6,756 nt of DNA, from NCBI GenBank assembly GCA_934621665.1, contig CAKTUT010000097.1:1-6756 (forward strand). The letters are read 5' to 3'. The position numbers and the translations under genes were made by a program. The notes beneath the pieces were generated by a model. It did no database searches, was not told where the DNA came from, and saw only the letters and a program-made list of their open reading frames with translations. Within the stretch, counting starts at the first letter, position 1, and each line of letters opens with the position of its first letter. Source of the DNA: an uncultured Oscillospiraceae bacterium. GTDB lineage: Bacteria; Bacillota; Clostridia; Oscillospirales; Oscillospiraceae. This document shows positions 1 through 4,446 of the stretch, piece after piece.

Positions 1-1284
1 TTTGACGAGACAATCACCGACGCGACGCTCCATGGCGCAAGCGGCTACTTCGGCGCCATCGCGCCCGCAGGCGGCGTACAGGTCACGCTGAACGACCTGT
101 CCGGCAACGGCAAGCACTATAATAAGACAACAGAGCTTCCGCTGGACGCGATGATCGCCGACAAGGCAAACTGGACGGACTTCTCCTGGGCGCACTACAC
201 GCCAAAGCCGGAATTTGGCGACGGTACGGTTTCCATTGCCTCTACAACCGAAACAAAATGGGCGCTTGCAGGCTACAAAAAGCAAAAGTTCCGCAATACG
301 GAATTCCAGTTCAAGTATCGCCAGACAGCAGCTGAAAATGACAGCAAGACTGCCAACTACGGCGTCCTCAGCTGGAGCTTTGACAGCAGCGTCACCAACC
401 TTTCATGGAACAAGGCCGGCGGCGTGATGGTTACCTTTGAGCCTGACAAGACGGTGCTCTATGCAAAGGGTGACGCGGACAACGGCGCAGTTTCCAAGAG
501 TGATCTCACGCTGGAAAACGGCAGGACCTATGACATGACGTTCAGCTTCTGCCAGATTTCGACCAACCAGCTGCGCGTGGTGCTCAAGGTGGACGGAAAC
601 GAATGGTTCAATCAGGTCTACACGGACGCCAAGCTGGCAAACTCCGCGGGCTACTTCAACTTTGGTACGCGCGATAACACATCCGCGACCATTGAAAAGA
701 CCGGCAAGGTCGTCGTCCCCGATCCTGAACCCGAACCCACCTATAAAGTTGTCGATGTGACAGAGATGCTGGCGGATACGGCGAACTGGACGCTGGGCTA
801 CACTGCCCCGACGTTTGCGCCCGGCAGCATCACGGCGATAACGCCGGACGGCTTCTCGATCGGCGGCTACAATACGCCGGTAGAACTTGATACGGTATAC
901 CGCTTCAAGTACAAGAACGTGCGGACGACCGGCTGGTATGATGGATTCTATCTCGGCTTCAAGCCGGCGAATATCTACTGGCTCGATGGCGGCGTTCAGG
1001 TGGACTTCAACGACGACAGCACGGCAATACACTTCTATAATGGCAATAATAAGGTGGATGATAAAGCGCAGAGCCCCAGCATCGAATCTGGGAAGGAGTA
1101 CGAGATCGAGTTTGGCCTGTTGAAAGTCAGCGACGATACGGTAAAGGTGCATTTGACGATCAATGGCACGCCGTATTTTACGAATGTTGAGGTCAAGAAC
1201 TCCGTATTTGTGACCACGCCGCTCTATTTTGGCATTTTCGCGAGAGGCTCGGAAGCCACTATCAGCAAACCAGACGCAAAATAA
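1..1284 (+). CDS. Repeat-domain, probably extracellular protein, C-terminal part (5' end outside window)
   Basis: The frame is open from the first base to the TAA at 1282-1284, giving 427 visible residues of a longer protein; ATG 151 is internal and not a credible start. Three related units can be seen: the tail of one (1-150), a complete one (151-765) and a last one (766-1284). Each full unit begins with a similar phrase (MIADKANW, MLADTANW), continues with an FKYK/FKYR strand, a GGV.V.F strand and a V.L.V/V.L.I strand, and closes with a G/L-YF-F/G strand. An acidic proline linker, PDPEPEP, joins the last two units. Alternating hydrophobic and polar residues with many Gly, Asn and Thr suggest beta-sandwich domains, perhaps lectin- or glucanase-like, but I do not recognise the family. 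No LPXTG motif, S-layer homology domain or membrane anchor is visible at this C-terminus; signal peptide and anchor, if present, lie upstream. A surface or secreted role is inference. Confidence 0.75.
   Translation, partial: FDETITDATLHGASGYFGAIAPAGGVQVTLNDLSGNGKHYNKTTELPLDAMIADKANWTDFSWAHYTPKPEFGDGTVSIASTTETKWALAGYKKQKFRNTEFQFKYRQTAAENDSKTANYGVLSWSFDSSVTNLSWNKAGGVMVTFEPDKTVLYAKGDADNGAVSKSDLTLENGRTYDMTFSFCQISTNQLRVVLKVDGNEWFNQVYTDAKLANSAGYFNFGTRDNTSATIEKTGKVVVPDPEPEPTYKVVDVTEMLADTANWTLGYTAPTFAPGSITAITPDGFSIGGYNTPVELDTVYRFKYKNVRTTGWYDGFYLGFKPANIYWLDGGVQVDFNDDSTAIHFYNGNNKVDDKAQSPSIESGKEYEIEFGLLKVSDDTVKVHLTINGTPYFTNVEVKNSVFVTTPLYFGIFARGSEATISKPDAK
1..1284 (+). repeat. Protein-level tandem domain repeats, about 205 residues per unit
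   Basis: The start of one unit at 151 and the start of the next at 766 are 615 bases apart, so the period is 205 codons, including a linker rich in Pro and Glu (about 720-740). The first 50 visible codons match the ends of the other two units (an F..V/I.DA.L..ASGYF-like phrase), so they are the tail of a preceding unit. Similarity is clear in protein pattern but weak at the nucleotide level, which suggests old, diverged duplications. Confidence 0.6.
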
Positions 1285-1309
1285 GTCCAAATCACCAAGC
1301 GCAAAACGA

Positions 1310-1340
1310 CCGGGGGCAAACGCCCCCGGCCTTTTGAATT
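1310..1340 (+). terminator. Rho-independent terminator of the repeat-domain gene
   Basis: A perfect 8-bp GC-only stem, CCGGGGGC at 1310-1317 and GCCCCCGG at 1322-1329, closes a loop AAAC. It is followed by a T-rich stretch (CCTTTTGAATTTT) and lies 26 bases after the stop codon. Confidence 0.85.
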
Positions 1341-1381
1341 TTATCCGATTGTTTATGGCTCAGGTGTTCAGCAAAAATGCA

Positions 1382-1409
1382 GGCGTAGCACCTGATGTTG
1401 TGGTACGCC
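1382..1409. repeat. Imperfect 10-bp inverted repeat in the intergenic region
   Basis: GGCGTAGCAC (1382-1391) faces GTGGTACGCC (1400-1409) with one mismatch (1388/1403) and an 8-base loop. A six-T run lies further downstream at about 1422-1427, too far for a standard terminator. It could be a remnant end of a mobile element or a chance structure. Confidence 0.3.
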
Positions 1410-1643
1410 GGTTCTTTGCTTTTTTCAGGGTACGCTATATCGAAGCACAGTGCCGAGCAGTATGTCTACCTCAAAGCGGAGCGGCTGGAACACCTATTCA
1501 AACAGGGTTACTCCCGCAATGCCAGCCAGTCTGTCCGCATCATTTACCGGGACATCGGCACGTTGGACAGCGCCATGCAGCCGGATGAGAAGCAGCCGAA
1601 GCTGCTCCCGCCGCTGAGCGAAGTCATTTCGTTCCCGGCATAA
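1395..1643 (+). CDS. Short unrecognised ORF, probably a gene remnant
   Basis: This 82-codon frame ends with TAA at 1641-1643. An in-frame TAG lies only three codons before the ATG, and no Shine-Dalgarno sequence precedes it, so the visible ATG is not a convincing start. Codon choice is nonetheless like that of the neighbouring genes (mostly G or C in third positions from about 1450 on), and the protein looks natural: a short hydrophobic start (LLFSGYAI), then a charged segment with KAERLEHLF and a proline-rich end, LLPPLSEVISFPA. I do not recognise the family. The likeliest explanations are the C-terminal end of a gene that lost its front part, or a small accessory protein; no function is proposed. 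Confidence 0.3.
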   Translation: MLWYAGSLLFSGYAISKHSAEQYVYLKAERLEHLFKQGYSRNASQSVRIIYRDIGTLDSAMQPDEKQPKLLPPLSEVISFPA

Positions 1644-1657
1644 GACAGCAAAAAGAA

Positions 1658-1685
1658 TGAGGGAGCGGCTAGCTCCGCTCCCTCA
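1658..1685. terminator. Perfect 11-bp hairpin, terminator-like
   Basis: TGAGGGAGCGG (1658-1668) and CCGCTCCCTCA (1675-1685) pair perfectly around the 6-base loop CTAGCT. It follows the short ORF by 14 bases. On the plus strand no T-tract follows (a G-run comes next), while on the minus strand the hairpin is followed by ATTCTTTTTG. It is therefore a better intrinsic terminator for leftward transcription, although no leftward gene is visible nearby. Confidence 0.6.
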
Positions 1686-1805
1686 ATGGGGGGGTGACAG
1701 TTTGTGTCCCTGTAAAGGGAAATAGATTGGACTTCGGCGTTTTTTTGCTGTGGGGGGAGCAGATAGGGGAGAACACATTTTGGTAAACGTGCGGCAGAAA
1801 ATAGT
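1686..1805. other. Intergenic stretch with no supported gene
   Basis: This segment before the MarR operon has several G-runs and one T-run (about 1740-1747). I see no ORF with a ribosome binding site, no RNA gene and no convincing riboswitch fold. Only a weak four-pair hairpin (TCCC/GGGA, about 1708-1721) can be drawn. Confidence 0.4.
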
Positions 1806-1823
1806 TTGTTGACAAATCAACAA
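1806..1823. promoter_or_regulatory. MarR operator 1 (covers the -35 box)
   Basis: This is a perfect 7-N4-7 inverted repeat, TTGTTGA-CAAA-TCAACAA. Its size and symmetry suit a MarR dimer, and it covers the -35 hexamer of the promoter directly upstream of a MarR gene. Binding would block RNA polymerase, so negative autoregulation is the likely mode (inference). Confidence 0.8.
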
Positions 1824-1837
1824 TTGAATGCTACAAT
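1809..1837 (+). promoter_or_regulatory. Sigma-A promoter of the marR-degV operon
   Basis: A perfect -35 box TTGACA (1809-1814) and a -10 box TACAAT (1832-1837, one base from consensus) are separated by exactly 17 bases. Transcription should start near 1844, giving a leader of about 34 bases. The -35 box lies inside operator 1 and the start site lies at the edge of operator 2. Confidence 0.85.
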
Positions 1838-1846
1838 GCCTCTATC

Positions 1847-1864
1847 TTGTTGATCAATCAACAA
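1847..1864. promoter_or_regulatory. MarR operator 2 (just after the transcription start)
   Basis: This copy, TTGTTGA-TCAA-TCAACAA, has exactly the same two arms as operator 1; only the 4-base centre differs. The two sites are 41 bp apart centre to centre, close to four helical turns, so two dimers would sit on the same face of the DNA. It ends one base before the AGGAGG ribosome binding site (1865-1870). Confidence 0.8.
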
Positions 1865-1877
1865 AGGAGGCCGCGCC

Positions 1878-2378
1878 ATGGAAGAACGCTTTGAGACCTT
1901 TACGCTGCTGATTGCCAAAATCAGCCGCAGCATCCGCCGGATTAAGACGGAGCAGATGGCGGAATTTCATCTGAAAGGACCGCACGTGTCGTGCCTGTAC
2001 TATCTCAGTGCCGCGCCGCTGACGGCGGCGGAGCTGTGTGAGCGGTGCGACGAGGACAAGGCGGCCATTTCGCGGTCGCTGGATTATCTGGAAAAGACCG
2101 GCCATGTGCGCCGCGAGGGCGGCGCGGATAAGCGCTATCGAAGCATGGTGTATCTGACGGAAAAGGGCGCGCAGGTGGCGCGCGGGATTTCCGACCGGAT
2201 CAACAGCGTGGTTGCGCAGGCAAGCGCAGGACTTGGCGACGAGGATCGGCGCAGCATGTACCGCGCGCTTTCGTCCGTCTGCGGAAACCTTGCAAGGCTG
2301 GCGGCGAAAGACGAAATTAACAGGGACGTATGCGCTGCGGCTGCGGCGGCAGCGCCCCGGAACGGAGCAAGCATATGA
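1878..2378 (+). CDS. MarR-family transcriptional regulator
   Basis: The product has 166 residues, normal for the family. It is a DNA-binding dimer that usually represses its own operon and releases DNA on binding a small molecule. Residues 5-30 form the N-terminal dimerisation helix. The winged helix-turn-helix covers residues 48-95: LTAAELCERC, then the recognition helix KAAISRSLDYLEKTG (61-75), then a wing with ADKRYRSMVYLTEKG (83-97). The C-terminal helices follow from 98, with an unusual Ala-rich tail (152-159) that overlaps the next gene's ribosome binding site. ATG 1878 is chosen because AGGAGG (1865-1870) lies 7 bases upstream. The stop overlaps the degV start (ATGA, 2375-2378), so the two genes are translationally coupled. 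Two palindromes in the promoter are the probable binding sites. The pairing with DegV suggests that the ligand may be a fatty acid or acyl compound; this is inference. Confidence 0.92.
   Translation: MEERFETFTLLIAKISRSIRRIKTEQMAEFHLKGPHVSCLYYLSAAPLTAAELCERCDEDKAAISRSLDYLEKTGHVRREGGADKRYRSMVYLTEKGAQVARGISDRINSVVAQASAGLGDEDRRSMYRALSSVCGNLARLAAKDEINRDVCAAAAAAAPRNGASI
2364..2367 (+). promoter_or_regulatory. Ribosome binding site deciding the DegV start
   Basis: GGAG at 2364-2367, inside the end of the marR gene, is 7 bases before ATG 2375. This favours 2375 over an in-frame ATG at 2330, which has no such site and would add a non-conserved Cys/Gly-rich 15-residue extension. Confidence 0.7.
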
Positions 2379-3223
2379 ATCAGACCAGGATTATTCTGGA
2401 TTCCACTTTTGATATCCCCGAGCGCGTCCGCGCGCAGGTGATTACCGTCCCGCTTTCCATTCACTTCGGCGGCGAGACGCTGATTGACGGCGTGAGCATC
2501 AACCATCGGCAGTTTTATGAGCGGCTGACCACGTGCCAGACGCTGCCCACCACCAGTCAGCCCGCGCCCGGCGCGTTTGCGGCGGCGTATGACGAGGTGA
2601 CGCAGGCAGGCGACAGCGCCGTGGTGCTGACGATTTCCTCCGGCCTTTCCGGCACGTATCAAAGCGCCTGCATTGCGGCGGAGGGGTATGAGAACATCCA
2701 CGTGGTGGACACGATGAACGCCACGCTTGGGGCGGGCGTTCTGGCAGAGTATGCGCTTTCGTGCGTGGAGCAGGGCATGGATGCATCGGCGCTTGCGGCG
2801 CATCTGACGCAAAAGCGCGAGGACGTATGTCTGATCGGCCTTGTCGATACGCTGGAATACCTGAAAAAAGGCGGGCGGATTTCGTCGGCTGTGGCGTTGG
2901 CGGGCGGCCTTTTGAATATTCACCCGGTTCTGACGATTGAGGACGGCAAGGTTGTCATGATCGGCAAGGCCAGAGGCTCAAAGCAGGGGAACAATCTTCT
3001 GGTACAGAAAATCCAGCAGATTGGCGGCATTGACTTTTCCATGCCGATTCTGCTGGGCTACACCGGCCTGAGCGACGAGCTGCTGCAGCGGTATATCGAC
3101 GACAGCCGCGCGCTCTGGGAGGATGGCGTGCAGGAGCTGGAAACGCTGTGCGCGGGAAGCGTCATCGGCACGTATACCGGCCCGGGCGCGGTGATTGCTG
3201 CGTTCTTCCGCAAACGAAATTGA
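2375..3223 (+). CDS. DegV-family fatty-acid-binding protein (FakB-like)
   Basis: The product has 282 residues, the usual family length. DegV proteins bind a fatty acid; FakB members present it to the kinase FakA, which makes acyl-phosphate for membrane phospholipid synthesis in the cytoplasm. Family landmarks occur in order: LDSTFDIP at 8-15, PTTSQPAPGAF at 58-68 with the TSQ fatty-acid contact, SSGLSGTYQSA at 88-98, VVDT at 110-113, VDTLEYLKKGGRIS at 157-170, NIHPVL at 181-186, and GTYTGPG at 265-271. In the last motif the family usually has His where Tyr267 stands here. The gene is second in an operon with a MarR regulator and overlaps it by four bases. No fakA-like kinase is in the window, so the partner would be encoded elsewhere. 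The exact chain specificity cannot be read from sequence. Family assignment is very secure; the FakB role is inferred. Confidence 0.92.
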   Translation: MNQTRIILDSTFDIPERVRAQVITVPLSIHFGGETLIDGVSINHRQFYERLTTCQTLPTTSQPAPGAFAAAYDEVTQAGDSAVVLTISSGLSGTYQSACIAAEGYENIHVVDTMNATLGAGVLAEYALSCVEQGMDASALAAHLTQKREDVCLIGLVDTLEYLKKGGRISSAVALAGGLLNIHPVLTIEDGKVVMIGKARGSKQGNNLLVQKIQQIGGIDFSMPILLGYTGLSDELLQRYIDDSRALWEDGVQELETLCAGSVIGTYTGPGAVIAAFFRKRN

Positions 3224-3232
3224 TATCATAAA

Positions 3233-3265
3233 AGCACCGCCGCCGGAGATTCCGGCGGCGGTGCT
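3233..3265. terminator. Bidirectional terminator between convergent genes
   Basis: A perfect 14-bp stem, AGCACCGCCGCCGG (3233-3246) with CCGGCGGCGGTGCT (3252-3265), extends to 15 pairs with a GAT loop. On the plus strand GATTTATT follows; on the minus strand CTTTTAT follows. It lies in the 45-base gap between the degV stop and the stop of the convergent regulator gene, so it can serve both. Confidence 0.85.
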
Positions 3266-3268
3266 GAT

Positions 3269-3982
3269 TTATTGCTGCATATGCCGCTTTCGGTATTCGC
3301 TCGGCAGTTCGCCATACGTTTCCTTGAACGCAGTAGTAAAGCGACTCTGGCTTTCATAGCCCACGGCCTGCGCCACAAGCGAAATGTCATCCTGCGTTTT
3401 AATCAGCAGCGCTGCCGCAGCCTCCATGCGGTGCTTTTTCATATGCGCGGCGATGGTCTCGCCATAGACCTGCTTGAACACGCGCTTGAGTGTGGTGGTG
3501 TTCATCAGATATTTCTTTGACAGCGCCTCAATCGTAATCCGCTCGGACAGATGCTCGGTCAGATCGTTATGCACGCTGCGGATGATTTTCTCCTGCGAGG
3601 CCTGAAAGTCCACGGCCTTTTCCGGGCACGTGATCTCCATGACCTGCTCGACAATCTCATGCAGCAGATAGATCTGCGCCGAGTCGGCGGCCTTATAATA
3701 GACCTCCTTGCCGTCGCGGCGGCTGACCAGTAGTCCGCTTTCCGTCAGTGAGCGCAGATGGTGCGACACGGCGGGGCTGGACATTTCCAGCATTGCGGCA
3801 AGATTGATAACACACTCCTCCTGGTGGCTCAGAAGCCAGAAGATGCGCACACGCGTGGGATCGCTCAGCTGTTTGAAAATCTCGGAAACAGCGGTAAAAT
3901 GCGCCGTATTCATCAGCTCCCGGTGCAGATTCTCGGCGTGATGCTGTTCGCCGTGGTTGTGCGGCAGCGTAAATTCAGCCAT
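3269..3982 (-). CDS. ArsR/SmtB-AraC fusion regulator of the metal efflux genes
   Basis: The product has 237 residues and two different DNA-binding modules. Residues about 30-116 are an ArsR/SmtB winged helix: FKQLSDPTRVRIFWLL (36-51), EECVINLAAML (55-65), recognition helix SSPAVSHHLRSL (68-79), wing SRRDGKEVYY (87-96). Residues about 135-235 are an AraC-type double helix-turn-helix: ITIEALSKKYLMNTTTLKRV (149-168), then DISLVAQAVGYESQSRFTTA (199-218) and the family closing phrase YGELPSEYRKR. Typical ArsR proteins are about 100-120 residues and lack the second part. The N-terminus is His-rich (HNHGEQHH, 8-15) and Cys57 sits where CadC/SmtB proteins carry a metal-ligand Cys. Start 3982 is chosen for AAAGGAG 8 bases upstream; a longer frame to 4099 would cross the promoter. 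It is divergent from the HMA and ATPase genes and probably controls them and itself. The metal sensed is inferred as Zn, Cd or Pb from the pump. Confidence 0.9.
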   Translation of the reverse strand: MAEFTLPHNHGEQHHAENLHRELMNTAHFTAVSEIFKQLSDPTRVRIFWLLSHQEECVINLAAMLEMSSPAVSHHLRSLTESGLLVSRRDGKEVYYKAADSAQIYLLHEIVEQVMEITCPEKAVDFQASQEKIIRSVHNDLTEHLSERITIEALSKKYLMNTTTLKRVFKQVYGETIAAHMKKHRMEAAAALLIKTQDDISLVAQAVGYESQSRFTTAFKETYGELPSEYRKRHMQQ

Positions 3983-3990
3983 GATGGACG

Positions 3991-3997
3991 CTCCTTT
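3991..3997 (-). promoter_or_regulatory. Ribosome binding site deciding the ArsR-AraC start
   Basis: Read on the minus strand this is AAAGGAG, 8 bases before the ATG at 3982-3980. Upstream in-frame ATGs, the furthest at 4099, would put translated sequence across both promoters and add residues unlike the family. Confidence 0.75.
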
Positions 3998-4049
3998 ATC
4001 CGTTTTGGAAATTCCGTTCGCCTTTTTAGAAGCAAGCGGGATAAACCTC

Positions 4050-4078
4050 TTGCATTTTCGGCATATGTCCAGTATACT
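4050..4078 (+). promoter_or_regulatory. Rightward promoter for the HMA protein and ATPase genes
   Basis: The -35 box TTGCAT (4050-4055) and the -10 box TATACT (4073-4078) are 17 bases apart. Transcription should start near 4085, leaving a leader of about 56 bases that contains the imperfect palindrome at 4091-4108. Confidence 0.75.
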
Positions 4079-4099
4079 GCGGATGTAATGATTAAGCAA
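4071..4099 (-). promoter_or_regulatory. Leftward promoter for the ArsR-AraC regulator gene
   Basis: On the minus strand the -35 box TTGCTT (complement of 4094-4099) and the -10 box TATACT (complement of 4071-4076) are again 17 bases apart. Its -10 box overlaps that of the rightward promoter by four bases within the palindrome CAGTATACTG (4070-4079). Start near 4064, with a leader of about 80 bases. Confidence 0.7.
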
Positions 4100-4108
4100 G
4101 CGTTTAAT
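4091..4108. promoter_or_regulatory. Possible metalloregulator operator
   Basis: ATTAAGC-AAGC-GTTTAAT is an inverted repeat with 7-base arms, one mismatch, and AT-rich outer halves. A second TTAAT follows at once, ahead of TCAT. It covers the leftward -35 box and lies just after the expected rightward start, so bound protein could repress both directions. Assignment to the ArsR or the AraC part of the regulator is open. Confidence 0.45.
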
Positions 4109-4140
4109 TTAATTCATCTAACCAACCGGAGGAAATTATC

Positions 4141-4359
4141 ATGAAAAAGACGTATCAGATCGAAGTGGACTGCGCAAACTGTGCAAACCTGATGGAGGAT
4201 GCCGCAAAGAAAACCGAGGGCGTGACAAACGCAACCGTAAACTTTATGACGCAGAAAATGATCGTTGAATTTGCCGAGGGCGCGGACGAGAAAAAGACGA
4301 TGAAAGCGGTGCTCAAGGCCTGCAAAAAGGTTGAGCCGGATTGCGAAATTGAGCTTTGA
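4141..4359 (+). CDS. Free-standing HMA-domain metal-binding protein
   Basis: The product has 72 residues and is a single heavy-metal-associated domain of the ferredoxin-like beta-alpha-beta-beta-alpha-beta fold, found in metallochaperones and at the N-terminus of P1B ATPases. The metal site is DCANC, with Cys11 and Cys14 and with Asp10 just before the first Cys. In Zn/Cd/Pb pumps such as ZntA the site likewise reads D-C-x-x-C, whereas copper chaperones usually have T-C-x-x-C. The strand TVNFMTQKMIVEF (about 31-43) follows the helix, and the end is KVEPDCEIEL with an extra Cys. GGAGG (4128-4132) lies 8 bases before the ATG. It is the first gene rightward from the shared promoter and precedes an ATPase without its own HMA domain, so it probably delivers metal to that pump or regulates it in trans (inference). 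The name CopZ would be misleading given the metal site. Confidence 0.88.
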   Translation: MKKTYQIEVDCANCANLMEDAAKKTEGVTNATVNFMTQKMIVEFAEGADEKKTMKAVLKACKKVEPDCEIEL

Positions 4360-4366
4360 TTTGTTA

Positions 4367-4412
4367 GACGGCATCGCCTGATTCCGGCACACCGGCCTCG
4401 TTCGATGCCGTC
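4367..4412 (+). other. Intercistronic stem-loop between the HMA and ATPase genes
   Basis: GACGGCATCG (4367-4376) and CGATGCCGTC (4403-4412) form a perfect 10-bp stem. Inside the 26-base loop a CCGG-CACA-CCGG hairpin can form (about 4384-4395). No T-tract follows, so it is not a normal terminator. It may protect the upstream message end or mark a processing site and so raise the HMA protein over the ATPase (inference). Confidence 0.6.
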
Positions 4413-4433
4413 GGTGCTTGATGTGAGAAAACA

Positions 4434-4440
4434 GAGGGGA
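4434..4440 (+). promoter_or_regulatory. Ribosome binding site deciding the ATPase start
   Basis: GAGGGGA (4434-4440) is 6 bases before ATG 4447. The in-frame ATG at 4405 lies inside the right arm of the intercistronic stem and has no such site, so 4447 is preferred. Confidence 0.75.
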
Positions 4441-4446
4441 AGTACC

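Larger units (their letters stand above)
4030..4102. repeat. Two direct copies of AAGCAAGCG flanking the divergent promoters
   Basis: The 9-base word AAGCAAGCG occurs at 4030-4038 and again at 4094-4102, 64 bases apart or about six helical turns. The right copy contains the leftward -35 box (TTGCTT on the minus strand); the left copy lies in the leader of the leftward transcript. They could be contact sites for the regulator, but a 9-base repeat could also be chance. Confidence 0.35.

Noticed and set aside
403..1290. Long minus-strand open frame opposite the repeat-domain gene
   Set aside because: It is rich in Arg, His and Ile in a pattern produced by the codons of the opposite strand, has no ribosome binding site or recognisable domain, and the plus-strand frame shows internal protein repeats.
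1335..1805. Riboswitch, tRNA, CRISPR array or intact insertion sequence in the gene-poor region
   Set aside because: No tRNA-like cloverleaf, regularly spaced repeats, transposase fragment or known riboswitch core was seen; only simple hairpins are present.
2330..2374. Earlier in-frame start for DegV
   Set aside because: The 15 extra residues are Cys/Gly-rich and unlike the family; ATG 2375 has GGAG and the typical ATGA coupling, and begins at the conserved N-terminus.
2135..2923. Minus-strand open frame across marR and degV
   Set aside because: It is antisense to two clearly recognised genes, with an Arg- and Ala-rich composition and no family features.
3983..4099. N-terminal extension of the ArsR-AraC protein to 4099
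   Set aside because: It would translate through both promoters, and the start at 3982 has AAAGGAG 8 bases upstream.
4141..4359. Calling the HMA protein a CopZ copper chaperone
   Set aside because: The metal site has Asp before the CxxC as in Zn/Cd pumps, and the ATPase next to it has the Lys and Asp of the Zn/Cd/Pb subgroup.
4405..4446. Earlier in-frame start for the ATPase at 4405
   Set aside because: This ATG lies within the right arm of the intercistronic stem and lacks a Shine-Dalgarno site; ATG 4447 has one at the right distance.
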